Assembly: GCF_001939735.1 (NCBI RefSeq)
Contig: NZ_MJIL01000088.1
Coordinates: 45,065-109,064 of the forward strand
Source: Photobacterium proteolyticum
Lineage (GTDB): Bacteria > Pseudomonadota > Gammaproteobacteria > Enterobacterales > Vibrionaceae
DNA length: 64,000 bases
Direction of reading: 5' to 3'
Shown here in pieces: positions 37,313-46,566 of this stretch. The position numbers and the translations under genes are program-made. The notes under the pieces are model-generated. The model did not search any database, had not been told where the DNA came from, and saw nothing but the letters and a program-made list of their open reading frames with translations. The first letter of the stretch is position 1. Each line of letters starts with the position of its first letter.

Positions 37313-38782
37313 TTATGCTTCTTCAAGTACCTTGACTTCCGGCGTCTTCACTGCCGGCTTCACAGGCTCAACTTCCTTAAGCCGAGCCGTAAAGTGGCGA
37401 AGTACCGGAGGCTCGTAGGTAAACTCCAGTCCTTTCACGTTCGCCGCGTTCTTCTTCACTTCTTCAAAGGCCTCAATGATGAAATCCATGTGCGTCTGGG
37501 TGTAAGTCGCACGGGGGATAGTCAGACGAAGCAACTCAGCCGGACACGGGTGTTGCTTCCCTGTCGCAGGATCACGACCCAGCAGTAATGAGCCGATTTC
37601 AACCGCTCGGATCCCCGCCACTTTATAAAGCTCGCAAGCCAGCGCATGTGCCGGGAACTGCTCGGCAGGAATATGTGGCAACAGCTTGCCCGCATCGACA
37701 AACGCAGCGTGACCGCCAGCTTGCTGACAAACAATACCCAATGCCTCCAGGCCGTCGACAAGATACTGAACCTGACCGATACGGTAGGCCAACCACTCCT
37801 GACGCATACCGTCATAGAGGCCAACAGCAAGGCGTTCCATCGCACCACCTTCCAGGCCGCCGTAGGTTGGGAACCCTTCCTGCACCACACATAGCGTCCG
37901 GCATTCGGTGTACACGTCCATCATGGATTCATCTTTAAAGCAAAGCAGGCCGCCCATCTGGACCATGGCATCTTTCTTGGCCGACATCGCAAGGCCGTCA
38001 GCATATTTATAACTCTCGTGGGTGATCTCTTCGATCGTCCAGTCCTGGTAACCCGGCTCACGCTGCTGAATAAAGTAAGCATTCTCCGCATAACGGGCAG
38101 AATCCATGATCACCGGAATGTCATACTTACGGGCAATGCCATACACGGCTTTCAGGTTCGCGATAGAAACCGGCTGACCACCTGCTGAGTTACAGGTGAT
38201 GGTGCTAACGATATAAGGCACGTTGGCCGGACCCGCCTCGAGGATCGCCTCTTCTAGCTTGACCAGATCAAAATTGCCCTTGAAGTCTGCGTTGACTGCA
38301 GTATCAAACGCTTCTTCCGTGTAGACATTCTTCGCCACACAGCAGTTCACCTGGGTGTGCCCCTGGGTGGTATCAAAGAAGTAGTTTGACAAGGCAACCA
38401 TCTTGCTGCGATCAAGCCCTTTCTCGGCCTCACGTTTTTTGATCAGAACCGGAATATAGATTTGCTCGGCACCACGGCCCTGGTGGGTCGGGATCGTTAG
38501 CTCATAGCCAAAGATATCTTTCACCGCATCTGCCAGTGCATGGTAGCTGCGACTACCGCTGTAAGCTTCGTCACCTCGCAACATGGCCGCCTGCATATCT
38601 TGGGTAATGGCACCGGTTCCGCTGTCGGTCAACAGGTCAATAAACACATCTTCACTATCTAGCAAGAACGGGTTCATACCCGCTTTTAATACGGCCTCTT
38701 CACGATAGGCACGGGTTGTACGTTTGACAGGCTCAATAACACGAATGCGAAATGGTTCAGGTAGGTGTTTAAAGTTTTCCAT
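37313..38782 (-). CDS. tnaA: Tryptophanase
   Basis: 489 aa from the ATG at 38782 (MENFKHLPEPFRIRVIEPVK), chosen over an upstream in-frame start because AAAGG precedes it by 8 bases and E. coli TnaA starts the same way. It cleaves tryptophan to indole, pyruvate and ammonia with PLP bound to Lys270 in MSAKKDAMVQ; GHTQVN, DSARYAENA and SYHAL motifs are intact. An extension of about 18 residues rich in Pro, Val and Lys follows the usual C-terminus (LRHFTARLKEV). Upstream lie a TnaC leader and a second TnaC-like frame, so control by tryptophan-dependent ribosome stalling and Rho is expected. Confidence 0.96.
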   Translation of the reverse strand: MENFKHLPEPFRIRVIEPVKRTTRAYREEAVLKAGMNPFLLDSEDVFIDLLTDSGTGAITQDMQAAMLRGDEAYSGSRSYHALADAVKDIFGYELTIPTHQGRGAEQIYIPVLIKKREAEKGLDRSKMVALSNYFFDTTQGHTQVNCCVAKNVYTEEAFDTAVNADFKGNFDLVKLEEAILEAGPANVPYIVSTITCNSAGGQPVSIANLKAVYGIARKYDIPVIMDSARYAENAYFIQQREPGYQDWTIEEITHESYKYADGLAMSAKKDAMVQMGGLLCFKDESMMDVYTECRTLCVVQEGFPTYGGLEGGAMERLAVGLYDGMRQEWLAYRIGQVQYLVDGLEALGIVCQQAGGHAAFVDAGKLLPHIPAEQFPAHALACELYKVAGIRAVEIGSLLLGRDPATGKQHPCPAELLRLTIPRATYTQTHMDFIIEAFEEVKKNAANVKGLEFTYEPPVLRHFTARLKEVEPVKPAVKTPEVKVLEEA

Positions 38783-38965
38783 AATAATGCCTTTAATCAT
38801 GTCGGGTGCTTAATCGCACCTTTTAGAAATGGTGTATATATAGTCAGATGCTTTGAAACCCATCTAACGTGCTAATCTCAAAACGAACGAAGATACGTTA
38901 AATAAATAACGAACATCAGAATAATGATTTAGTTTTAAATAATAGAAACGGCAGCGCTCTATTAT

Positions 38966-39079
38966 TTACGATATAGATATTGACTGTATCGGGAAGAAGT
39001 CAGAAAGCTTACAGTCTTCAACATACCATGGCGTCAGCAATGGCTGTGATGATACTTTCAATTTAGGGCACACATTCAT
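38966..39079 (-). CDS. tnaC: TnaC leader peptide (tnaA-proximal)
   Basis: 37 aa starting at the ATG at 39079, with GAGAG 7 bases upstream and a TAA stop; 183 bases before tnaA. The segment WYVEDCKLSDFFP (residues 18-30) has the exact spacing of E. coli TnaC WFNIDNKIVDHRP: Trp18, Asp22, Asp27 and Pro30 stand where E. coli has Trp12, Asp16, Asp21 and Pro24. In E. coli these residues make the ribosome stall when tryptophan is present, which blocks Rho from stopping transcription into tnaA. Unlike E. coli, seven residues follow the critical proline before the stop. Too short for ordinary gene callers. Confidence 0.88.
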   Translation of the reverse strand: MNVCPKLKVSSQPLLTPWYVEDCKLSDFFPIQSISIS

Positions 39080-39230
39080 ATTATGCTCTCACATGAAAAT
39101 ACAATTTAATTATCAGACAAATAAATTAAATGCATTAACACTATTAATTCAAATCACCCTTACTCACCATAAAGTGACATGGGTAAAAAATATTAAGTGC
39201 TAATGTTCGGCGTAATAACACCGGAAGGAC

Positions 39231-39329
39231 TTACTCAGAAGAAAGACGGAAAGAGAGCTTATGATCTACGTTATACCAGGCCGATAATATCGGCTGAGAG
39301 GAGGATTGCAATTTGAGGTACACGTCCAT
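39231..39329 (-). CDS. Second, upstream TnaC-like leader peptide
   Basis: 32 aa from the ATG at 39329, with AGGAA 7 bases upstream; TAA stop at 39231. Its first 26 residues align without gaps to the proximal TnaC (Lys6-Leu7, Ser10-Ser11-Gln12-Pro13, Leu15, Trp18-Tyr19, Asp22, Lys24-Leu25-Ser26). WYNVDHKL is even closer to E. coli WFNIDNKI. The flanking DNA is also similar, so this is a duplicated leader. The C-terminal part differs (SFRLSSE): Asp27 and Pro30, required for stalling in E. coli, are missing. It may be a decaying copy or a leader with a different rule. 151 bases separate it from the proximal tnaC. Confidence 0.72.
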   Translation of the reverse strand: MDVYLKLQSSSQPILSAWYNVDHKLSFRLSSE

Positions 39330-39581
39330 CTTATGTTCCTATCTGAAAAAGCAATATTCAAAATTGATGCTGTCATCATCCTATAGTTAATTTGATAAAT
39401 ATATATTGACGATCAATAAGTGTGATCGGAGCAAATAAAAATTCACCCATTTTATTCACAACACAGATGCACGATGAATAAGATAATTGCACCATAATTC
39501 ATATCAAATACTTATAACTGCAATAAAACCGTCATAAGTCATTGATTTACTATCGCCGTATTTAAAAATCAGGACTTTAAA

Positions 39582-41159
39582 ATGAAACACATAGTTAAAC
39601 CACTCATTTTTGCAGCGGCAACCTCTACGTTCTCCTTTTCGGCATCGTCGGCAGAAATCAAAAACGTCATCCTAATGATTGGTGATGGTATGGGGCCACA
39701 ACAAGTCGGCTTATTGGAAACCTACGCCAACAATGCACCTCACTCTATCTACAAGGGGGAAACTACAGCCCTCTATAAACTTGCCCAAGAGGGTGTAATC
39801 GGCTCGTCACTGACCCATCCGGAAGACGCGATCGTGGTCGACTCTGCATGTTCGGCAACGATGCTGGCCACCGGCATCTACACAGGATCGGAAGTGATAG
39901 GCATCGATGCCAACGGCAACTATGTCGAAACCGTGCTTGAAAAAGCCAAGCGCGCCGGCAAGGCCACGGGACTCATTTCCGACACCCGTCTGACGCATGC
40001 AACCCCCGCCGCCTTTGCCGCCCACCAGCCACACCGTTCGCTGGAAAATGACATCGCTTCTGACATGCTTGAAACTGGCGTCGATGTCATGTTATCTGGC
40101 GGTTTGCGCCACTGGATTCCTAAATCGACGAATGACAAAGGTACCGTCTATAAAGAGCTGGAAACCCTTACCCAGGGAGACGTCAAGCTGAAATCCAAAC
40201 GCAAAGACGACCGAAACCTGCTTACCGAAGCCAAAAATGACGGTTACAGCCTCGCCTTCAACAAGGAGATGCTCGAAGCCGCCCAGGGCGACAAACTACT
40301 GGGGCTCTTCGCCTACTCAGGTATGAATGACGGCGTTGCCTACACCAACTCGAAAAATGATCCAGACCGTACCCAGCCAACCCTGAAAGAGATGACGGAA
40401 AAGGCCCTTGCCTTGCTATCCAAAGACAAGGACGGTTTCTTCCTCATGGTTGAAGGCGGGCAGATAGACTGGGCTGGCCACAGCAACGATGCCGGCACCA
40501 TGCTGCATGAAATGATCAAGTTTGACGAGGCTGTGGGCTCCGCATACGAGTGGGCCAAAGATCGTGACGATACACTTATCATCGTCACCGCCGATCATGA
40601 AACCGGATCATTCGGCTTTAGCTACTCATCAAACGAGCTCCCGGCACCAGAGAAACGTTCGGGCGAAGCCTTCCAGAAACGCGATTACGCCCCTAATTTC
40701 AACTTCGGTCAATTTGAAATTCTGGATGGCCTTTATGATCAGAAGCTCAGCTACGCCGCTATGCTGGGCGAGTTTGACAAACTAGAACCATCGCAGCAAA
40801 CGGCAGAGAAACTGGCTAATATCGTCAACACCAACAGCAGCTTCCCGATCACCACGGCACAGGCTGCTAACGTCCTGGCCACCAAGCCAAACCCGTACTT
40901 CAAAGACAATCACAAGTACCTCAAGCTGAAGGACGTCCCGGCTATCAAAGACTTTGATGCTTTCTTCCCGTACAACGACCGTGGCAACTTGCTGGCTCGC
41001 GAACAGGCAACCGCCCAAAATACCGTTTGGGGCACAGGTACCCATACCCACACGCCAGTCAACGTTTTTGCCTGGGGACCGCTGAAAGAGATAGTTCCGG
41101 TGTCTAAAATCATGCATCACTCGGAGCTGGGCGAGTACATTAAAGGCCTGGTGAATTAA
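39582..41159 (+). CDS. phoA: Secreted alkaline phosphatase
   Basis: 525 aa with a signal peptide (about 1-23, ending SASSA). Metal and catalytic motifs: VILMIGDGMGPQQ (metal Asp), VVDSACSATMLATG with the nucleophile serine in DSA, FFLMVEGGQIDWAGHSND, VTADHETGSFGF, and a late TGTHTHTPVNVFAWGP. It resembles the large Vibrio-type PhoA enzymes and should release phosphate from monoesters in the periplasm or outside. Upstream, CCGTCAT-AAGTCATTGAT (about 39530-39547) is only a poor match to a Pho box. Divergent from the tna leader region by 252 bases. Confidence 0.9.
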   Translation: MKHIVKPLIFAAATSTFSFSASSAEIKNVILMIGDGMGPQQVGLLETYANNAPHSIYKGETTALYKLAQEGVIGSSLTHPEDAIVVDSACSATMLATGIYTGSEVIGIDANGNYVETVLEKAKRAGKATGLISDTRLTHATPAAFAAHQPHRSLENDIASDMLETGVDVMLSGGLRHWIPKSTNDKGTVYKELETLTQGDVKLKSKRKDDRNLLTEAKNDGYSLAFNKEMLEAAQGDKLLGLFAYSGMNDGVAYTNSKNDPDRTQPTLKEMTEKALALLSKDKDGFFLMVEGGQIDWAGHSNDAGTMLHEMIKFDEAVGSAYEWAKDRDDTLIIVTADHETGSFGFSYSSNELPAPEKRSGEAFQKRDYAPNFNFGQFEILDGLYDQKLSYAAMLGEFDKLEPSQQTAEKLANIVNTNSSFPITTAQAANVLATKPNPYFKDNHKYLKLKDVPAIKDFDAFFPYNDRGNLLAREQATAQNTVWGTGTHTHTPVNVFAWGPLKEIVPVSKIMHHSELGEYIKGLVN

Positions 41160-41405
41160 ACGCACCGAAACATCCTACCCGCTTTGTACAAACAGCCTTG
41201 GCCAACTGCCGAGGCTATTTTCTATTCAGCGCCAGCGTACTTCAGATCAGAGATTCACTCCCAACCAACGAGTTGTAAATCAAAGCAACATCACCTTCTT
41301 CCATAATTTTTGCATATTTCCTGCACATTGCTCTCATAGACTACCCACCAGGTAAAGACGTTCAACATGGATATCATGCCACCTCACTCACATAGAGAAG
41401 CCATT

Positions 41406-42767
41406 ATGATCTTTCACTCTGCAACTCAGCAGCCTGCCATTGCCCCTGCTATGACACCTTCCATAGCCCCTTTCATAACCAGACAGTTCGTCGCCTGCGT
41501 GGCAGTAAGCTCAATGCTTGCCTTACCCGGTTGTGACAGCTCCTCATCCGAAAGCGCTTCAACAGCAGCCAACTCGGCTGACAGCACTGCCAGCGGCTAT
41601 AAAATCGTAGATACAAACCAAACGGATTGCTACAGCTCATCAACCGGCCTCGTCACCCCCTGCAGTGGCCAGGGACATGACGGCGATTACGACGGCAATC
41701 AGCCAAGTTACACAGTCAGTTCAGACGAACTGACTGTCACAGACAACGTCACAGGCCTTATCTGGCAACAAAGCTCCGATTTAAACAGTGACGGGGCGGT
41801 GAACTATGCCGATAAGCTCACGCAGAGTGATGCTGTTACTTACTGTGACGACCTTAGCCTTGCGGGGCAACAAGACTGGCGCCTGCCTAGCATCAAAGAA
41901 GCCTATTCCCTGCTCTTGTTCAGTGGAAAGGATCCCAGTTCATATACGGGCTCTGACACCTCGAGCCTTATTCCTTTCATCGACAGTACCTTCGACTGGG
42001 CTTTCGGTGACACCACCACAGCCGATGGGATTAACGCCGGAGACCGGATTATCGATGCTCAGTATGCCTCTTCCACTCTCTACCTGAGTACGACAATGAA
42101 CGGCGATCCGACCATGTTCGGGGTTAACTATGTTGACGGCCGTATCAAAGGTTACCCAACGCATATCAAGAAATTTTATGTACGCTGCGTAACAGGCAAC
42201 ACCGAGTACGGGGTAAATGCATTTGTCGACAACGGTGACGAAACCGTGAGTGACAACGCGACGGGCTTAATGTGGCAACAAAATGACAGCGAAGCTACCG
42301 ACTGGGACGATGCAATCTTTCAGTGCGAGACGGCAACAACCGCCTCTCATTCAGATTGGCGCTTACCCAATGCCAAAGAGCTACAGAGTATCCTGGACTA
42401 CACGCGTACACCGGATACCGACGGTGAGGCAGCGATAGATCCAATATTCAACGCTTCTTCATTCGTGAATGAAGAAAACATCACCGACTGGGGATATTAC
42501 TGGAGCTCAACCACACATGTAGACAACGATGAAAATGGCAGCAATGCCGCTTATGTCTCTTTTGGGCGGGCTCTCGGTTACATAAGCAGCAACATTCTTG
42601 ATGTGCATGGCGCGGGGGCTCAGCGCAGCAACGACAAGCTCGACGTATCTACCGAGCCCGGCGCACAATCGGCAACCGGTTCAAATGGCACCTTTTATTA
42701 CAAAGGACCGCAGGGTGATATTTTAAGAGCGAGCAACAAGGTAAGGTGCGTTCGAAATCTTTCCTAA
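41406..42767 (+). CDS. Lipoprotein with two Lcl (DUF1566) domains
   Basis: 453 aa from the ATG at 41406 (AGAGAAG 7 bases upstream); another in-frame ATG lies at 41367. Lipobox ALPGC follows a hydrophobic stretch, so it is a membrane-anchored lipoprotein. Two Lcl/DUF1566 repeats: DNVTGLIWQQSSD...DWRLPSIKEAYSLL and DNATGLMWQQNDS...DWRLPNAKELQSIL, each with the typical WRLP motif and paired cysteines. The family is named after the C-terminal domain of a Legionella adhesin and is widespread in marine bacteria, often on the surface. Ser/Ala-rich linker at 45-70. Function unknown. Confidence 0.8.
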   Translation: MIFHSATQQPAIAPAMTPSIAPFITRQFVACVAVSSMLALPGCDSSSSESASTAANSADSTASGYKIVDTNQTDCYSSSTGLVTPCSGQGHDGDYDGNQPSYTVSSDELTVTDNVTGLIWQQSSDLNSDGAVNYADKLTQSDAVTYCDDLSLAGQQDWRLPSIKEAYSLLLFSGKDPSSYTGSDTSSLIPFIDSTFDWAFGDTTTADGINAGDRIIDAQYASSTLYLSTTMNGDPTMFGVNYVDGRIKGYPTHIKKFYVRCVTGNTEYGVNAFVDNGDETVSDNATGLMWQQNDSEATDWDDAIFQCETATTASHSDWRLPNAKELQSILDYTRTPDTDGEAAIDPIFNASSFVNEENITDWGYYWSSTTHVDNDENGSNAAYVSFGRALGYISSNILDVHGAGAQRSNDKLDVSTEPGAQSATGSNGTFYYKGPQGDILRASNKVRCVRNLS

Positions 42768-42835
42768 CGCCATCGCAACAAGGGCAACCAGGGCTGAACG
42801 AAGTCAATAAACGCCGAGATCCGCCGGTCACCAAC

Positions 42836-42871
42836 AAAAACGGCCCCGAGCACTTGCTCGGGGCCGTTTTT
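42836..42871. terminator. Strong bidirectional terminator
   Basis: A 16-base perfect stem, AAAAACGGCCCCGAGC (42836-42851) with GCTCGGGGCCGTTTTT (42856-42871), between the convergent Lcl lipoprotein gene and ackA. Confidence 0.9.
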
Positions 42872-42942
42872 GTTCCGTCTTTCCCTGTGTTCCAAGCAGG
42901 GAGCCAACCAAGCCCTTGGGAAACTTGGCTGGCTATAGTCTA

Positions 42943-44136
42943 TTAAGCGTGCAGTAACGCCATAGATTCTTTCGCGATAACCCACTCTTCGTTAGTCGGG
43001 ATTACCATTGCAACTGGTGTATTTGGCTGAGTAATAATGCCACTGTTACCGAAGCGAGCAGCTGCGTTTGCTTCTTCGTCTTCGCGGTAACCGAAGATCT
43101 TCAGGTTCTCTAGGATCTTGCTACGGATTGGCTGAGAGTTCTCACCAATACCGGCGGTGAAGATGATGCCGTCCAGCTCATCCAGTGCCACCATGTAAGA
43201 ACCGATGTACTTAGCCACACGGTAAGTGAAGATTTCAAATGCCAGGGTTGCGCCCTCGTGGCCATTTTCCATCGCCTCGATAATACCGCGGCAATCGCTT
43301 GTCAGGCCAGATACACCTAGCAGGCCTGATTTTGAGTTCAGCTCTTTGAAAACATCTTCCTGAGCCCAGCCTTTCTTCAGCAGGAACTCAATGATACTTG
43401 GGTCAAGGTCACCACAGCGTGTACCCATCATCAGGCCGGCCAGCGGAGTAAAGCCCATGCTGGTATCGACACTCTTACCGTCTTTGATTGCACAAACCGA
43501 TGCACCGTTACCCAGGTGAACAGAGATAAAGTTGCTCTCTTCGATTGGCTTGTTGATCATCTTGGCGGCTTCACGGCTGACGAAGTAGTGACTCGTACCG
43601 TGGAAACCGTAGCGGCGGATGCCGTATTCCTTGTATAACTTCTGAGAGATAGCACCTGTGTACGCGCGGGCTGGCATTGTCTGGTGGAATGCCGTATCAA
43701 ATACCGCGTACTGAGCCAGTGCCGGGAAAGCCTTCATTGCAGCTCGCATACCGATAACATGAGCAGGGTTATGAAGTGGTGCCAGATCGCTTAGCTTCTC
43801 GATCTCTTCCAGAACGCTATCGTCAACTTTTACTGTCTTGGTAAACTTCTCACCGCCATGGACAACTCGGTGACCAACAGCAACGATATCCTGCTTAATA
43901 CCTTGCTCTTCAAGCAGGGTTACGATGCGATCGACAGCCTGCTGGTGGTGGTTACCTGAATCGTTCAGTTTGTATTCGTGCTTCTCACCGTTGATCTTCC
44001 AGCTAACGTTGGCTTCAGGCAGGCCGAAGCACTCACCCAAGCCACTCAGGGTTGCTTCACCGCTAACGGTATCGATTAGGGCAAATTTTAGCGAAGAACT
44101 ACCGGAGTTGATTACAAGAACTAGAGAATTGCTCAT
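42943..44136 (-). CDS. ackA: Acetate kinase
   Basis: 397 aa from the ATG at 44136 (MSNSLVLVINSGSSSLKFALID); the frame opens 12 codons earlier. ASKHA-family motifs: NSGSSSLKF, GHRVVHGGEKF, FHGTSHYFVSREA, SVHLGNGASVCAI and TAGIGENS. It interconverts acetyl phosphate plus ADP with acetate plus ATP. No pta follows, unlike the usual ackA-pta operon: the gene ends at a strong terminator. It may be the second, solitary acetate kinase known in several vibrios. Confidence 0.95.
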   Translation of the reverse strand: MSNSLVLVINSGSSSLKFALIDTVSGEATLSGLGECFGLPEANVSWKINGEKHEYKLNDSGNHHQQAVDRIVTLLEEQGIKQDIVAVGHRVVHGGEKFTKTVKVDDSVLEEIEKLSDLAPLHNPAHVIGMRAAMKAFPALAQYAVFDTAFHQTMPARAYTGAISQKLYKEYGIRRYGFHGTSHYFVSREAAKMINKPIEESNFISVHLGNGASVCAIKDGKSVDTSMGFTPLAGLMMGTRCGDLDPSIIEFLLKKGWAQEDVFKELNSKSGLLGVSGLTSDCRGIIEAMENGHEGATLAFEIFTYRVAKYIGSYMVALDELDGIIFTAGIGENSQPIRSKILENLKIFGYREDEEANAAARFGNSGIITQPNTPVAMVIPTNEEWVIAKESMALLHA

Positions 44137-44480
44137 GGTTATCTCATCAGAATAATTAGGGCCTAAGGACAAGTTGTTGTCCCGTCACACGTCTTTTTCT
44201 AGACTGCAGAGGAAAATGTGTGGAGCAGCATTTTCTCAGCATTATATGTTTTAATAACATTATTCAATTTTTTTTGAATAACTCAACTTTTGTTTTCAAA
44301 AAAATCAAAAAAAGTTAAAAATCGCTGGTCCAGATCAAGTTTATAGCAACGAAAACGTTTAACCTTGGGCAAAAATCACCCAGCAGCTAAATTTTTGTTG
44401 AATATTTCCCGAATATTTTTCAACCCTGAATAGCGCCCCTCAGTCAAAATTGATATGCATTGTGATGAATCCCGTTCAAC
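44137..44480. other. AT-rich region upstream of ackA
   Basis: About 340 bases with long runs of A and T (44255-44320), presumably holding the ackA promoter. No gene seen. Confidence 0.5.
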
Positions 44481-45419
44481 TTAGATCGCAGCAAGGCGTT
44501 TCGGCCTTCCCTCAGCGGGTTTCCACTGCCGCCATTTATTCTGCTGAAACCACTGACTCAGAAACGTCATCAGATTATGGATACGCGGATTGACATTCAC
44601 GTCTCGATGGCAGATCAGCCACCAGTTGAACGGTTGTAATGCAACTTCCGGAAACAGCCGCACCAAATCCGGGTATTTTTCAGCTATCGCCAACAAGGTA
44701 ACGGCAACGCCAGCTCTGGCGTTGAGCAGCTCAACCTGCATTCTCTGACTGTCGGTACGGAAGCTGAAGTGTGATTTACTCAAAGTTCGACCAATCCGGT
44801 CGGCTTCGCGGAGATAAAAGTTATTGCAATCATCGCCAATGATTTGATGGGTACCGGCATGTAACTCCTGGAGCGAACCTGGCTTGCCATACTCTTTCAG
44901 GTAATCGCGATGAGCAAAAAAGCCCAGCCTCCCTTCAAAGAGATGACTTACCACAAGATCCGGTTGCTCGGGCTTTTCTACAGATACCAATAAATCAGCA
45001 TCACGCTTATTAAGGTTCACCCCTTGATCAGAAATCAGTATCTCGACTTCGATAGACGGAAACTGACGGTTAAATGCTCTAATCGCATCGGGCAAAAAAT
45101 AGTATGCCACCACCTCGCTCACAGCCAGCCGGACATGACCATCAATATGTTCGGAGGTTGCATTGACCTGCCTGGCAAAACTCTCGGCTCCCCTGGCGGT
45201 CGCCTTGGCAGAGTCGAGCAAGCCGGCTCCGACCTCGGTGACTTTAAGCCCGCTGCAGGAGCGATCAAAGAGATTGACGCCGACCTTCTCTTCCAGCGCC
45301 AAAATATAGCGACTCACTGTTGGCTGAGACACCCCGAGCACCTGCGCCGCCGCCGACATGCTTCCCTCTTCGACAACAGCCAAAAATATCCGAATACTGT
45401 CCCACTCCATGCTATTCAT
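44481..45419 (-). CDS. LysR-family transcriptional regulator
   Basis: 312 aa from the ATG at 45419 (MNSMEWDSIRIFLAVVEEGS), chosen over a longer open frame because it gives the standard family N-terminus; AGGT lies about 9 bases upstream. Winged helix GSMSAAAQVLGVSQPTVSRYILALEEKVG, normal effector domain. It diverges from the frameshifted NAD-binding gene, its likely former or present target. Confidence 0.85.
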   Translation of the reverse strand: MNSMEWDSIRIFLAVVEEGSMSAAAQVLGVSQPTVSRYILALEEKVGVNLFDRSCSGLKVTEVGAGLLDSAKATARGAESFARQVNATSEHIDGHVRLAVSEVVAYYFLPDAIRAFNRQFPSIEVEILISDQGVNLNKRDADLLVSVEKPEQPDLVVSHLFEGRLGFFAHRDYLKEYGKPGSLQELHAGTHQIIGDDCNNFYLREADRIGRTLSKSHFSFRTDSQRMQVELLNARAGVAVTLLAIAEKYPDLVRLFPEVALQPFNWWLICHRDVNVNPRIHNLMTFLSQWFQQNKWRQWKPAEGRPKRLAAI

Positions 45420-45521
45420 ATTCGTATACCTACTATTCCTATCTGTGTATTTACTATAGCCACAATAAGAACCAAACCGCATAACAGTATATTGATATGA
45501 ATCGCATGATTGAGGTTAACT

Positions 45522-46456
45522 ATGAGAAAAGCCTTAGTTTTCGGAGCCTGTCAGGAGATGGGCAATAACCTCTGCCGAACGCTGATCAACAATGACTGGG
45601 ACGTCATCGGTATTATTCGTGACGACTCTGCCCACGTACCGATACTCAGCCAGCTGACTTTGGCCGAGATGAATAGCGATGATCTTGACTTCCTGTATCA
45701 GATAGCAAAAGACGTTGATACCGTCTTTGTTCACCTGCCTGAATCAGCGGCTGCCAGAAAAGAACTCATATTCTCGATAGAACAAATTATCGCGCTCTCA
45801 GAGCAGCTTCACCTCCGGTTAGTGATCACCACCAATAAATATGACGTCCAACAGCCCTTGTTTCCTTCCCTTGCCTTCTGGAAAAAAACAAACCCATTAC
45901 TGTCCGCCTGCCCAAACGACTGAAAAACCGCTTACGGCAAGCGAGCTTTAACGGAGCCAAAGTTCTGGTGATCTGCTGCGGACACAGCCTGAGCTGCGCA
46001 CTGCATCATGGCTATCTGGGGATGCTGATAAAAGAAACGCAGCAAAAAGTGATCATCCAATCCCCCAGCAATCAAAGACTCTGTCACTATTGGACATTCT
46101 TACCCGATCTTGCAGACAATATTGCCCACCTCCTCTCTCACGAGCAGTGTGAGCAACCGGATTTGAATATTGTCTACTACCCCGGGCACAAAGCCAGTAT
46201 CAATGATATTGCCCGCTGCCTGGCGCTCAGCAGCGGTAAACCGGTATCGATCATCCAACTATCCTGGACCATCCTTGAATTCATAGCCTTTTTCTCACCG
46301 CTATTTCGCCGGTTCCTCAAAACCCGGGAGCTTTGGCAACACGGCGGCAAGCCACCAGCCTACTCAATGCCGCTCCATACACCATCAAGCTTTATCCATA
46401 CGCCACTGGAGCTGGCTCTGCAAAGAAGTTGGCGAAGCGTCTCTAACTATGCCTAG
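45522..46456 (+). pseudogene. Frameshifted NAD(P)-binding (atypical SDR/epimerase-like) protein
   Basis: The first part starts at 45522 (MRKALVFGACQEMGNNLC; GAGG 8 bases upstream) with a Rossmann-type first strand and stops at 45923. The continuation is found in the next frame up to 46456 (RLKNRLRQASFNGAKVLVICCG ... PGHKASINDIARCLALSSGKPVSII). The switch falls at a run of seven A near 45884-45890; one more A would join both parts into about 311 aa resembling NmrA/epimerase-like sugar or quinone reductases. So this is a frameshift mutation, a sequencing error or a slippage-prone gene. It is divergent from a LysR regulator. Confidence 0.7.
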
Positions 46457-46566
46457 TTTCTAACTGTCTTCGCCTAATATTCTTCAATTAAGTATCTATA
46501 AACTAACAGGGGCCCTCACGGGGCCCCACTTAGAATTGATATTCAAACAAGAGGAGTAATGAACAC

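Noticed and set aside
39420..39470. CRP site for the tna operon.
   Set aside because: Only half-sites (TGTGA, TCACA) are present; neither has a matching partner at the right spacing.
39530..39547. Pho box before the alkaline phosphatase gene.
   Set aside because: Two GTCAT motifs are present but spaced 7 rather than 11 bases apart; mentioned only as a weak possibility.
45880..45895. Programmed -1 frameshift in the split NAD-binding gene.
   Set aside because: The codon phase at the A run (TGG AAA AAA ACA) does not give a good slippery heptamer for the P-site tRNA; a one-base indel is simpler.
46509..46527. GGGGCCC/GGGCCCC hairpin between the split gene and the CatB-type gene as a terminator.
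   Set aside because: Perfect 7-bp stem but no T tract on either side.
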